Positions 25,700 through 40,814 of a stretch of DNA of 64,000 nucleotides are shown piece after piece. This DNA is from Microcebus murinus (taxonomy: Eukaryota; Chordata; Mammalia; Primates; Cheirogaleidae). Under the pieces are notes generated by a model. It had not been told where the DNA came from and did not search any database. It saw only the letters and a program-made list of their open reading frames with translations. The stretch is from positions 72,022,001 to 72,086,000 of the forward strand of contig NC_134106.1 in the NCBI RefSeq assembly GCF_040939455.1, in the 5' to 3' direction. Both the position numbers and the translations under genes were made by a program. The first letter of the stretch is position 1. Every line of letters starts with the position of its first letter.

Positions 25700-27158
25700 A
25701 GAAGTGACATTTTCACTTCTGGGCTAAAGTTTGTTGATGTTGTTTTTTAAAGCCTTACATATGAATATGCAGTTTATTGTATGTCAACTATATTTCAATA
25801 AAGATATATATGTGTGTAAATATACTAAAGTTTACATATAAAGTTTATATATAGCATATAAAGCTTTATATATAAACTTTACAATAAACAGCAAGTTTAA
25901 AATCTATAATTTTTGCATGTGTATACACCTGTGAAATCATCATTATAATTAAGATAGTGAACATGTGTATCACCCCCAAAAGTTTTCTCTTACACCTTTG
26001 TAATCCCTCCCTCCCACACCACCTTGGTCCTCATCTCTAAGCAGCCACTGACCTGCTTTCTGTCACTATAGATTGTTTGCATTTTCTACAGCTTTATATA
26101 AATTTAATCATACAGTATATACTCTTCTCTGGCTGGCTTCTTTCACTCAGCATGATAATCATCAGATTTATCCATGTTGTTATATGTAGGAATAATTCTT
26201 TTTATTGATGAATAGTATTCCATTTTATGGATATGAGATAGTTTATGCCTTCATCTGTTAATGGACAGTGGAGCTGTTTCTACCTTTGGGTTATTGCAAA
26301 TAAAGCTTTTGTGAATATTTGTATAACAACTTGTATATGGTTATATGTTTATTTTTCTCTTGAGTGAACACCTAGGAGTGGAATGGGTAGATCATATGAT
26401 CATTTTATGTTCAAATTCTTAAGAAAATGCTGCTTGTTTTCTAAAGTAGTTGTAACATTTACACTATTACAGAAGTTTGCAAGAGTTCCAGTTCTTCCAT
26501 ATCCTCATCAACACTTGGTATGGTCAATCTTTTTAATTTTAGCCATTCTAATAGTTGTGTAGCATTATTTCATTGTATATTTAATTTGCATTTACCTAAT
26601 GACTAATGATGTTGAGCATTTTTTTGGTTTGTTTATTTTCCATCCATATATCTTAAATTGTCTCTTTGAATCTTTCACTCCATTTTTTATTGCTTTGTTT
26701 TTTATCTGAGTGTTGAGTTCTGAGAGTATATATTATGGATACAAATCCTTTATCAGATATTAATATATGCTTTGCAAAGATTTTCTCCCAGTCTGTGTCT
26801 AGTCTTTTCATTATATTAAGAATGTCTTTTAAAGAGCAGAAGCTTTTCATTTTAATGAAATTAAATTAATTAATTTGTTCTTTTAAACATTGTGCTTTTG
26901 GTGTTGTATTTAGGAGATATTTGCCTATTCCAAGGTCACAAAGACTTTCTCCTATGTTTTCTTCTAGAAGTTTTATAGATTTATGTTTTAAATTTAGGTC
27001 TATGATCTATTTTCAGTTAATTTTTGCATGTGGTGTGAGATATGGATCTAAATTCATTTTGTCCATGGTTTATACAGTTTTCCCAGCACAATTTGTTGCA
27101 AAGGCTATCCTTTCTCTACTTTACTACCTTTGCATCTTTATCAAAAATCAGTTGTCCA

Positions 27159-27468
27159 GGCTGGGCACAGTGGCTCATGCCTGTAATCCTAGCACTTTGG
27201 GAGGCCAAGATGGAAGGATTGCTTGAGGTCAGTAGTTCAAAACCAGCCTTGGCAACATAGCAAGACCTGTCTCTACAAAATAAGAAAAATTAGCCAGGCA
27301 TGGTGATGCATGCCTATAGTCCCAGATATTGGGAGGCTGAGACAGGAGAATTGCTTGAGCCCAGGAGTTTGAGATTGCAGTGAGGTAGGATGATGCCACT
27401 GTACTTTAGCCTGGGCAACAGAGCAAGAATCTATTAAAAAAAAAAAATATATATATATATATATATAG
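27159..27468 (+). mobile_element. AluJ-like Alu with (AT)n tail
   Basis: No strepsirrhine middle insertion. It ends in poly(A) and then (AT)n at about 27,447-27,467. A short duplication, GTTGTCCA, occurs at 27,151-27,158 and 27,469-27,476. Confidence 0.88.
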
Positions 27469-27620
27469 GTTGTCCATATATGTGTGGGTTTATTTCTGGA
27501 CTTTCTATTCTATTCTGTTGAGCTATTTTTCTCTCTGTACACCCATGTCATACTGTCTTTATTAGTGTAGCTTTAAAATAATTCTTGAAGTCAGGAGTTT
27601 CCCAAACTTTATTTCCCAAC

Positions 27621-28490
27621 TTTGTCTTTTTTCTTTTTTTAATTTCAAAATATTAAGGAGGTACAAATGTTTTTGTTACACAGCTTCAGTCAGGGCTATA
27701 AATGTGCCCATCACCTGAATAGTGTTCACTGTACCCATTAGATGGGTTTTGCCACTCTCTTCCTCCCCCTCTCCCCTGTTTGATTTCCAATTACTTTTGC
27801 TTCCCTCTGTGCACATGTGTGCTCATCGGTTAGTTCCAATTTATTAGAGGATACATGTAGTGTTTATTTTTCCCTTCTTGAGATACTTTGCTTAGGATAA
27901 TGGTCTTCAATTCCTTCCAAATTGCTGCAAAAGGCATTAATTCATCCTTTTTTATGGATGAATAGTACTCCATGGTATACATATATCAAATTTTGTTAAT
28001 TCATTCATGAATTGATGGGCACTTGGGTTTATTCCAGATCTTTACAATTGTGAATTGTGCTGCAATAAACATTTGAGTACAGGTGTCTTTTTGATAAAAT
28101 GAGTTCTTTTCCTTTGAGTAGATACCCAGTAGTGGGATTGCTGGATTGAATGGTAGTTCTACTTTTAGTTCTTTGAGAAATCTCCATACTGTTTTCCATA
28201 GGGGTTGTACTAATTTGCAGTCCCACCAACAGTGTATAAGTGTTCCTTTCTCTCTGCATCTGCACTGATATCTATTGGTTTTGGACTGTTTAATAAAAGC
28301 CGTTCTAATAGGAGTAAGGTGGTATCTAATGGTTTTAATTTGCATTTTCCTGATGATTAATGATGTTGAGCATTTTTGCATAAGTTTGTTGGCCATTTGT
28401 CTATTTTCTTTTGAAAAACTTGTATTCATGTCTTTTGCTTTTGCCCACTTTTTAATGTTTCTTTTTTCAGATTTGTTTGAGTTATTTGTA
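27621..28490 (-). mobile_element. Younger L1, 3' segment of twin-primed insertion
   Basis: Poly(A) tail as T/C at about 27,622-27,640, L1 3' UTR, then the ORF2 C-terminus. The decayed ORF2 frame includes '[19 protein letters not shown]' and '[12 protein letters not shown]' (28,001-28,429), typical of L1 ORF2. Confidence 0.85.
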
Positions 28491-29107
28491 CATTCAATGC
28501 AATCACCATAAAAATACCAATGGTATATTTCACAGATCTAGAAAAAAATAATTCTACACTTCGTTTGGAACCAGAAAAGAGCCCAAATAGCCAAAGCTAT
28601 TCTAAGCAACAAGTACAAAGCTGGAGGCATCACATTACCAGACTTTAAACTGCACTACAAGGCTATAAGTAAGTAAAACAGCACGGTTATGGCACAAGAA
28701 CAGAGATGTAGACCTATAGATCAGAACAGAGAACTCAGATATAAAGCCATCCTCATATAGCCATCTGATCTTTAACAAAGCAGACAAAAGCATACACTGG
28801 GGAAAAGAAGCCATATTCAATAAATGGTGCTGGGAAAACTGGAGAGCCACATGCAGAAGACTGAAATAGGACTTCAGCCTCCTACAACCCACAAAAATTA
28901 ATTCAAAATGGATAAAAGACTTAAATGTAAGTCATTAAACCATAAGAATTCTAGAAGAAAATGTAGGGAAAACTCTTCTACATATTGGTATAGACAAAGA
29001 ATTTATGACTAAGACCCCAGTGGCAATTACAACAACAAAAATAAGTGGGATTTGATTAAATTAAAAAGCCTCTGCACAGCTAAAGAAATAATCAACAGAG
29101 TGAATGC
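28491..29107 (+). mobile_element. Younger L1, inverted 5' segment of twin-primed insertion
   Basis: Sense-strand ORF2 from 'aatgcaatcaccataaaaat' to 'aaagaaataatcaacagagtg'. In L1 order this ends about 80 nt before the point where the 3' segment begins, so the two pieces are one L1 with its 5' part flipped. Confidence 0.82.
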
Positions 29108-30127
29108 TTTCTCAACATCCATGTTATATGGATGTTGAGAAATCCAACATCTCATGTTATATGAGATGATCATATAACATTTTTTAGTTTGTTAATATGT
29201 TGAATTATATTGATTAGTTTTCAGATGTTAAAGTAACCCTGCATTCCAGGGATAAATCCCACTTGATCATATGATGTATTGTACTTTTAATATATTTTTG
29301 AATTCAATTTGCTAACATTTTGTATAAAAATTTTTAATGAGGGATATTGGTCTATAGTGTTCTTTTCCTGTAATTTTTTGTCTGGTTTTAAGGGTCATCC
29401 TGGCTTTAAAATCAGAATTGGGAACTATTCCCTTCTTTTCAATATTTTGGAAAAAATTTCTGTAGAATTGGTATTATTTCTTCCTTAAATGTTTGGTAGA
29501 ATTTAGCCATGATATCACTGAGCCTGGAGTTTTCTTTGTGGGAGGTTTTTGAACTATGTCATCTTCTCTAATAAATATGGGTCTATTCCGATGATTTATT
29601 GATTTTTGAGTGAGTTTTGGTAATTTGTATCATTCAGGGAAATTATTCATTTCATCTAAACTGTCAAATTTGTTGGCATAAAATCACTCATAATATTCCC
29701 TTATTATCTTTTTAATATCTGTTGCATCTGAAGTGATTCCCCTTCTCTCATTCCTCTTGTTGTCATTTGTTTATTCTTTTTCCTCTAATATGTCTGGCAC
29801 CCGTTTAATCAATTTTATTGGTTTTCTCAAAAAATCAGCTTTTGACTTCATTGATTTTCTCTACTGTTCTGGTTTTCTATTTTATTAATTTTGCTTTGAT
29901 TCTATTTTTTTGCTTTCTTCTGCTTACTTTGGGTTTAACTTGCTGTGCTTTTTCTAGCGCCTTAAGGTGTGGTATCTGTTAGGGGTATTTTTAATGAAAA
30001 GTTTACATTGTACCCTTTGTAATTATTAATAATAATTACTTTGTGGGGAGATATTTAAAAACTAAAAAACTATCCTATTTCTCATTATACTTTTATCCAT
30101 GAATTGTAGTATTTTTTGATGATTCTT

Positions 30128-30487
<360 letters not shown>

Positions 30488-30899
30488 ATTTTTTGATGAT
30501 TCTTGACTGCAACAATTATTATTGTGGTATTTGCCAAATGGTGATTTTCCATCTTCATCTTTCTATCTACATTTATTAATTGGAATTCAATTTCAAGAAA
30601 GAGCTGCCTATTCTCCTCCATTTATTTATTTATTCAATTTTATATTAGCCATTCACTCAAGGGCATTTATTTGATTCTGTGGCTTATAATTCATTACCAT
30701 CCTTATATTTGTTGGTCATATTGTCCCATATTTGACCACTGGGGGCACCTTCACATTGGTTCTCATATTTTTTTCAATATTCCCCTATCATCTTGAGCAT
30801 TTCCTTACTCTCTTGTACCAGAATATATTCTAGGCTTTTATACTTGCCCTGCCTCAGTCTTGGAATAAGCCATTCCTTCAAGGAGCCCTGGTTTCTTTT

Positions 30900-31236
<337 letters not shown>

Positions 31237-31364
31237 CCCTGGTTTCTTTTAATAGAGAATAGAATTTAGAAACCAAGATCTGGGTCCTAGGTATGCTCAT
31301 TGCTTCTGGGGTATCATTGCTTCCAGACTCAACAGAAAGAAAGAAATAACTCCCTTGCTTAAAA

Positions 31365-31560
31365 CCCTTCATTGGTTCCTACTGCACATACAATAAAATC
31401 AAAACTTATTAGACCCTGCATGGTCTGCCTTCTGACTACCTTTCCTCCTTTGGTAATGAGGTAGCCATCTTTAATTCATTTACTATGTATTATCTGACAT
31501 TCTACAACTAGAAAAGCTGCTGCCTGACTTGTTCACTGCTCTGTACTCAATACCGAGAAC
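31365..31560 (+). mobile_element. L2-like LINE fragment
   Basis: 'caataaaatcaaaacttattagaccctgcatggtctgcc' resembles the L2 3' region. Diverged; family call tentative. Confidence 0.45.
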
Positions 31561-31769
31561 ATACCTCGCTCAAGTATTTGGGAGCCAGGGAAATGAAGGG
31601 GAGCAATAGTTCTAAATTATTTGCTCAAGAAACTTCCTGGTGTTCAACAGAGCCAAGTCCTATGAACCGAGCATAATCTGTGCTTTGATAAGAACTTTGA
31701 CAGCCAACAAGTCCTGGGGCTGTTTTCAGGTTTTAGAACAAGGTCTGCTTTTGTTTTGTGTATCAGGAA

Positions 31770-31855
31770 AATAACTTGCCAGAGCCACAAAGCTAGTAAG
31801 TGTCAGGGATGGGATTCAAACTTAGGTCTGAGTTCAAAGCCCATTCTGCCACAAA
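31770..31855 (-). mobile_element. MIR SINE fragment
   Basis: Antisense MIR core: 'aacttgccagagccacaaagctagtaagtg', then 'gggattcaaacttaggtctg'. Confidence 0.75.
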
Positions 31856-32049
31856 AAATTAAAAATAAAAATATTTAAAACAAAATAGAAGATAGGAGAT
31901 AATAATCAAGGAGATAGGGAAGGAAATGGAATACTTCATCCAAAAACCATGTAAATGAACAACTGAAGTGAAATGGGGCCTTGGGCTTAGAAATTTCCTG
32001 TGTATGGAAAAGATCAAATAGGAAGCAGCCCAACCATGAGCAGGTAATT

Positions 32050-32165
32050 AGGTAGTGTTAGTAGTTGAATAACCTTGTGAATGTGCTAAAAACCACTGAA
32101 TTACACACTATAAAAGGGTGAATTTTATGGTATGTGAGTGATATCTCAATTTTTAAAAACTAAAA
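32050..32165 (+). mobile_element. L1M 3' UTR fragment
   Basis: 'ccactgaattacacactataaaagggtgaattttatgg' is a common old L1 3' UTR motif. Confidence 0.6.
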
Positions 32166-32324
32166 AGGAAACTACATAAAGACTTTTTCAGACATACAAA
32201 AGATTAGAGAATTTATCATGAGCCAAAATGCATTATGAGAAATGTTAAAGAAAATCTTTGAAGCAGAGAAAAATGATACTAGATAGAAATATAGATCTAC
32301 ACAAAAGAATTAAGAACATTGACC

Positions 32325-32661
<337 letters not shown>

Positions 32662-32736
32662 TTAACTATGTGGTAAATATGTAGCTCTTTAATTGTTATT
32701 TAAATCCCTTTAAAATTAAAAGACAACTTACTTTTT

Positions 32737-32957
32737 TTTTTCTTTCTTTTTTTTCTAGTAATTTACTTAATTTTTTTATTTCAGCATATTATGGGGGTAT
32801 AGATTTTAAAGTTTCAATAAATGCCCTTTCCCCCCTCCCCCCACAAGTCTGAGTTTCCAGCATGACCATCCCCCAGATGGTGCGCATCTCACTCATTATG
32901 TATGTATATACCCATCCCCCTCCCCCTGCCCTATACCATATTACTATAGTACCTATG
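32737..32957 (-). mobile_element. Young L1 3' end, strongly 5'-truncated
   Basis: T/C tail, then 'ttatttcagcatattatggggg' and C-rich blocks of a strepsirrhine L1 3' UTR. Flanked by AAGACAACTTACTTTT (32,720-32,735 and 32,958-32,973). About 220 bp remain. Confidence 0.85.
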
Positions 32958-34376
32958 AAGACAACTTACTTTTTAAATGAAAATAATGATGAAATACAAT
33001 AAAAATGCATTATGGGGGTTATACCACATGTATTAGTAAAATGTATGACAATAATAGCTTACAGTGAGAGGTGCCATCACCACATAGTCTTTAGATATTA
33101 CAAAGATAATAAAGGAATATTATAAACATCTTTATGTCAATGAATTCAACAACATAGAAAATATGGTCAAATTCCTTGAATGACACAAACTATCAAAATT
33201 TACTCAAGAAGAAATATTAATGTATAAACAAATAGCTCTATATCTATTAAACACATTGAATTTGTAGTTTAAAACCTTCCCACAAAGAAAACTCCAGGCC
33301 CAGATAACTTTACTGGTGAATTCTATCAAACATTTAAGAAATAAATAATATTGGGATTATGCAAACTCTTTCCTGATATCAAAACCAGACAAAGACTTTA
33401 AGGAGAAGAAAACTACAGAACAATATTCCTTATGAACATAGATGCCAAAATTCTAAACAAAAATCTTAGCAAATCAAATCCAACAATAAATAAAAGGGTT
33501 ACTATATCGTAAGCAAACTAGGTTTATCCCAGGAATTTAGGTTGATTTAAAATTTTAAAATCAGTCAATGTTTGCAATATTAAAAAACTAATAAAGAAAA
33601 GTCATATGATTATCCCAATAAATACAGGAGAAACATTCCTGATAAAAACTCTCAACAAATGAGAAATAGAAGGAAATTTCTTCAACCTGATGAGGGGGAT
33701 CCAAAAAACCTACAGAAACCATCTCACTTTAAGATGAAACACTAAATACTTTTCTACTCTGTTCAACACTATGCTAGAGGTTCTAGCCAGCACAGTAAGT
33801 GAGTAAAAGAAATAAATGGCATCCAGATTGGACAGGAAGAAGTAAAATTGTCTTTATTTGAGATGTCATGGTAGTCTGTGTAGGAAATCTGATAGAATCT
33901 CCCAATTTTATTGTCAGTTTAGAAAAAGCGAGCTGCTTAGACTATAAGATATAAGATCAATATACAAAAATCAATCCTATATATAGCAATGAACAATTGG
34001 GAATTGAAATAAAGGTTATCATTTGTAGCAACATCAAAAAATATCAAATGGAGATAAATATGACAAAAGATATAAAAGACTTGTACCCTGAAAACTACAA
34101 AACATCGCAGAGAAAAATTTTTAAAATTTAAAAATAAAGAGATGCTGTGTTGATCAGTCAGAAGACTCAATATTGTTACGATGTTATTTCTCCCAAAGTT
34201 GATCTATAGATTTAATGCAATCTTAATAAAAATCCAAGCAGGCTTTTTTATAGTAAAAATTAACAAGCTGATTCTTGTCAAAAATCAAAATTCATGTGGA
34301 AATATAAAGGATTTGAAATAATAAAAACATCTTTGATAAAGTAGGATAAATTTGGGGAATTAACACTACTTGATTT

Positions 34377-34701
34377 TTTTTTTGAGACAGAGTCTCACTC
34401 TGTTGCCCAGGCTAGAGTGAGTGCCATGGCATCAGCCTAGCTCACAGCAACCTCAAACTCCTGGGATCAAGCGATCTTCCTGCCTCAGCCTCCCGAGTAG
34501 ATGGGACTACAGGCATGCACCACCATGCCTGAATAATTTTTTCTATATATATTAGTTGGCCAATTAATTTCTTTCTATTTATAGTAGAGACAGGGTCTCA
34601 CTCTTGCTCAGGCTAGTTTTGAACTCCTGACCTTGAGCAATCCACCTGCCTCGGCCTCCCAGAGTGCTAGGATTACAGGCGTGAGCCACCGCACCCGACC
34701 G
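34377..34701 (-). mobile_element. Strepsirrhine Alu
   Basis: Flanked by AACACTACTTGATTT (34,362-34,376 and 34,702-34,716). Confidence 0.96.
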
Positions 34702-34974
34702 AACACTACTTGATTTAAAAAATTATTATAAAACTACAGTAATCAAGATAGTGTAGTATTGGCACAAAATCAGAAAAATATATCAGTGGAAGAGAGATAA
34801 GCAATAAACCCAGACATATATGGGCAAGTGATTTTTCACAAAGGTACAGGTAATTTAATAGAGAAAGGATAGTTTTGTCATCAAATGGGGCTGGAACAAT
34901 TGGATATTCATACACCAAAAAACCTACTTCAGTCCATACCTGTACCATGCACAAAATAGTACTCACTCAAAATA

Positions 34975-35008
34975 GTACTCACATCAGCAGCACATATACT
35001 ATAAATTT
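34975..35008 (+). pseudogene. Probable tailless U6 snRNA fragment (nt 1 to about 32)
   Basis: The 34 bases start GTACTCACATCAGCAGCACA and continue TATACTATAAATTT. They align to the 5' end of U6 from its first base with G-to-A changes and small indels, and the block GCAGCACATATACTA is exact. The fragment sits inside an L1 and is flanked by ACTCAAAATA (34,965-34,974 and 35,009-35,018). There is no poly(A), and the TTTT at the U6 3' end is absent. Caution: the 15-mer CAAAATAGTACTCAC is tandemly repeated at 34,952 and 34,968, which offers another source for the first eight bases. Confidence 0.55.
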
Positions 35009-35443
35009 ACTCAAAATATATATTAGCTCTAAAACTATAAAATTTCTGGAAGAAAATATAATAGGTAATCTTTGTCACCTTGGGTTATATAAAGATTTCT
35101 TAGGTATGTTATCAAAAATATAATTCATAAAAAAGAACCCAAATTGATAAGTTGGACTTTAAACACTTCTACTCTTTGGAAGACACTGTTAAGAGAATGA
35201 AAAGAGAATGAAAGAAGCTGCAGACTGAGAGAAGATATTTTCAAATCATCTATCTGACAAAGTGTCTTAGATCCACAATATATAAAAACTCTCAAAACAA
35301 TTAAAAGCAAACCAACAACCCATGCAAAAGTTAGCAAAAGATTTTAGTAGACAGTTAAAGAAGATACGTGATTGGCAAATGAACACAAAAAAGATTTCCA
35401 ATATCATTAGCCACGAGGAAAATACAAATTAAAAACACAATGA

Positions 35444-35783
<340 letters not shown>

Positions 35784-35854
35784 AACACAATGACTACTAC
35801 ATACACAATGATGACTACATACTCAGTAGAATGACTAAAATTAAAACTTCACCT

Positions 35855-36168
<314 letters not shown>

Positions 36169-36375
36169 TCTAGAACTCTTACGCACTGCTGGTGAGAATA
36201 TAAAATGATGTGTCCACTTTGGAAAAACTGGTAGATTTTTTTTTTAAGTTAAACATATACCTGTCATATAACCCAGCCATTCCACTACCAGATATTTTCC
36301 CAAGAGAAAAGAGAGCATATATCCATAGAAAGACTTGTACATGAATGTGCATAGCAGCTTTATTTGTGGTAGCCA

Positions 36376-38145
36376 TGTTTTCACATATCTAAAATTCCTA
36401 ACCATCCTATGAGGTAAGTACTCTCATTACCTCAATTTTCCAGGGTATTGTTAGGAAATGGGGAACAAGTATAAGTGGCTAACTTTTAGCTATTCGCCAC
36501 ATGGGCTAATAATAGCACTTGCTTCAACATGGGTTGTGAAGTCCAAATTGAATTATACATATAAAGTACACAGTGTGGGTGCCTAGCACATTGTATGTAC
36601 TCAATAATGTGATTGATAATGATTTTAAAGTAGGGCAATGATAGTCCAAATTCACATAGACAGAGTCTAGAACTGAGAGAATCTAGGGATTCTTTGCCAT
36701 TTTTTGCCATGTCTTTGAGAAGTAAAAGTAGAGCACTTTTTGTAAGGAAACATTAAAAATTTTAATAAAATACTACTGAATTCTGGAGGCAGAGAGTGAG
36801 GTATGCATATTTCATTCCTTTAGCAAACAGACAAATCTATGGAATTAGGGCCAAACTGTCTGCATCAGGGCCTCCAGCTGGGAAACCTAGAGTTCCTATG
36901 CTTCTACAGTTGTTTGAGTGGAAGTGGTCAGGGTTCAAAATGAGAAGGCCTTTTCTTCGAAGACATTTCTCCTGTTGTCAGAAGGAAACACTCTTACTTT
37001 AGCTGGCTAGGATAAGCAAATGACTGCTTATCAGAAAAGGCAGGGCCATTAACTCTTCACATATGGTTATTTCCCCTCCTGCTATCAAAGCATCTTTTAT
37101 TGTTGTCATTTGATTGCACAAGTAATTTGTGGTCTTCAGAGAAAAACAGAAAATTGTGGTCAAGTAATATAGAAGCCTCATAACCCCACCTATCTATTAA
37201 TACCTTAATGGATAGCCTTCTAGAACTTTTTCTATATGCTTTTAAAAAGAAACAAAAATGGGATAATAGCACATATACATACTGTTTTGTAAATTGCTTT
37301 TTTCACTTGGCAATATATTCTGGATTTTTTTCCTCATTTTAGTTGGCACATTTCTGCAACATCATTAATCTTCTTGTAGATATACCATCATCTATCTCAC
37401 CAATCCTCTAACTTGGGAGATTTCCAATTATTTGATATTCCAACAGGGCTTTGCTGATCTTCTCTGATTCTACCACATAATTCTACAAATTATCATGTTG
37501 ATAATTTCCTTAGGAGATATTCTCTAAAACAGTAATTATCTTATCAAAGGCAGGAACATTTTAAAGATTTGTTGATACATTTTCCAATTGCCCTTCGAAG
37601 ACGTTGTACAACTCTGTCAGTACCCATCCTGTTACTTTAAGATAAACTCCATAACAGATGATTGTGATAAATGATCAACTCATGCATTATATTAGTGTGT
37701 TGCTTTTTATCTGTAAGCAAATACAATGCAAATTGGGTCACTTTGTGCATCTAAATTGGGATTAGGGTAGGCAGCTCAGGGTAATCAGGGCAAGGCAGAT
37801 GTATTTCCCCAGAATTGGAGAGCATGAAACTTTAACCAATGGATAAAAAATAGAAGAAACAGAAGAAAAGCCTACTCAAAGAAAGATGATGGAATTGATG
37901 GTGTATTTTCATGCTGTTGATCTTGTACAATTGCTTTTATCAATATATATATTTTTAAAAGAACAGAGGGGTTTTTCAGGGAGGTCATTCCAAGGCTGGA
38001 GGTTGAAGGCATCAGGAGGGAGGTTGTAGGATCAAAAACCAGTGGGAAAGAGGACTTCAGGAAATCTGAATTGAAAATTTAAGGATTAATTAATTGTTAG
38101 CAACTGATGCTTATATAGCACTTTACGGTTTGCACAGTACTTTTT
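36376..38145. other. Intergenic sequence with diverged SINE/LINE fossils
   Basis: No gene seen. About 36,395-36,610 has MIR-like pieces ('cctatgaggtaagtactctcattacc' and 'gtgcctagcacattgtatgtactcaataa'). About 37,170-37,620 resembles a very old LINE 3' region. The rest is unassigned. Confidence 0.45.
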
Positions 38146-38476
<331 letters not shown>

Positions 38477-38491
38477 TACACAGTACTTTTT

Positions 38492-40148
38492 ATGGTGCGA
38501 AGGGAGGTAGTAGGAGCTTGGTGGTGGTTGGTGCTGATGGGCTTCTGCACCAGCACTGTCCCAACCACTTCCTGACTTCTCGTGGCTTGAGGAATAGAAA
38601 CCACCCACTTTCTTTAACCACTGTAACCAATAATCTTTTACATGAGGCAAATACAATTCTAACTGACACAAATGATGAAATGATTTATAAAATTCCTAAG
38701 GGGAAGGGTGTTGTAGGATTTTATATAATTGTGACAGGGTAAACCCTGTAGAAAAAGCATCGAGTCAGAAAGCATAGGCAACGCTGGTGTAGCATGCTAG
38801 TGATAGGCCAGTGGCAATGGTCATTGTCCCAGGGAGGATGTGCATAGTGGGCATGAGAAAAGGGCCAAGGCAAAAACCCAGGGAAGGCGGAATCTTGGGG
38901 TAGGAGTAGGGCCAGGGAAGAAGGGGCAGAGAAAGATAAGAAGAAGGACAGGCAAGACACGGGGAGGGAACCAGCAGTGGGGTCACTGGTTGGAGAAGAG
39001 AGGCCACATATGCTGAGTTAACATATTTGAAGTTTTCTTATGAAAAAGGGATTAAACTTGTTTTATATAACAAGTATAGAACAGGTATTTATATAACATA
39101 AGAGATAAAACAAAACCCAGCCGGTGAAGAAGCAGGAAGGGGAATCTGTTTCAATTCAATATGAAGTAGATGTTAGTGTTCTTGTCTGTCAGGATGCCTT
39201 CACCTCCCAGCTTCTTGTGTTAATAACCTGGTTACAGGAATGGTCAAGGACCCAGACGAGCCAATAACATTACTCTGTCCCTCTGGCCACAGTGACCAGT
39301 CCAGGGATGGGCATATGGCCTCAGCCAGGACAATCAGAATCCTTATCCAAACATTTGCTAACTGGACTGGTCTTTTCTTCCCTTTCAGTTACTGCAGTTT
39401 TTGGCCGTGGGCCCAGAACTATTTGAGGCCATGCTGTCTGCTGGGCACGGAGAGTCCATCTGCCAGAGCAGGCCTTCAGTGCAAGTTTTTATAACATGAA
39501 TTAGTTATGAGGTGATTGATCAATTAGAGAACATGATCTGTCTGATACACAAACTGCTATGATTATAACCTCACCTAGAACTAGCCAGCAGAGCAGGAAG
39601 AACAGAGCTGGAAGCAACGCCAGCTATAATGTCTGAGAGACTTCATGCTTTGTTTATCAAAGCAATGGGTGACAGGAAATTGGTAAGAATGTGTACAGGT
39701 CATGCTAATGATAAGGGTGGTGGAGACAGTAAAAGAAAGGCCATCACTCTTGAGGAAGAGCCATATGTACTGCAGAAATGAAAGGCAATGATAAGCCTAG
39801 AAAGCCTTAGATTCGGATTAGGTTCATATTAAATGAGGAGAAGTGTTGGAATAATAGAATATAGGTCACTAAACGATATACTCCTTGGTAAGAAAAGAAA
39901 GAATCCTATAAGAGACTAAAGAGGTCAGAGAATGGTCTTACTTAAATTTAAATCTATTAGATTATCCATATCAAATGACATTTTAAAAGTCAAAATTGTC
40001 AAATAATGGCAATTTCATATGGTTCTCTCTAATATATAGGCTCTGTTTTGTGTTATGTTGAATGAGAAGAAAGATACTTTCTGAGATATTAAATGGCAAA
40101 TTACAGTTTAATTACAAAGTTTCTGTTTAATTTTCCAAGAAGGTAATC
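38492..40148. other. Intergenic sequence, no gene seen
   Basis: Mixed composition. The part around 39,230-39,480 ('gagccaataacattactctgtccctctggccac') looks like an old interspersed repeat I cannot name. Reading frames of 79-95 codons here lack any recognisable family. Confidence 0.45.
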
Positions 40149-40485
<337 letters not shown>

Positions 40486-40814
40486 TTTTTTTTTTTTTTT
40501 CTTCCTAATTTTGCATGCCTCTTCTGCTTTTGAACAGGGAGGTAACCTTTAATTACAATTACATAGTGGGATTTGGGAATGCTTCAGGGAGGGATATTTG
40601 TGTTCCCAAATCAAATCAAATTTGCTTCAGCCCCAATTTGTCAAAGTTGGCAAAAATGCCAGTTTCCCTGGACGTGGTGGTGGTGGGTGGGAGGAGTTCC
40701 CCTTATCCTTCCAACTCTTAGAATCATATATAAGTTCTGGGAACTTATGGGTATTCTAAAGAGGAATCTTTCAGCCTGTGGCCTGAACTTTGCTACTTTT
40801 TGCTATCCTAGGGG

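Larger units (their letters stand above)
25900..29970 (-). mobile_element. Old L1 (ORF2 region), host of nested insertions
   Basis: Antisense L1 ORF2 and 3' UTR sequence at 25,900-27,158, 27,469-27,620 and about 29,145-29,970. Examples are 'ttttcccagcacaatttgttg' and 'gcattccagggataaatccc'. It is broken by an Alu (27,159) and by a younger twin-primed L1 (27,621-29,107). Roughly 1 kb of ORF2 is missing between the flanks of the latter. All frames are decayed. Confidence 0.8.

Noticed and set aside
28001..28429. 142-codon frame as a gene
   Set aside because: Matches the C-terminal part of L1 ORF2 and belongs to the twin-primed L1.
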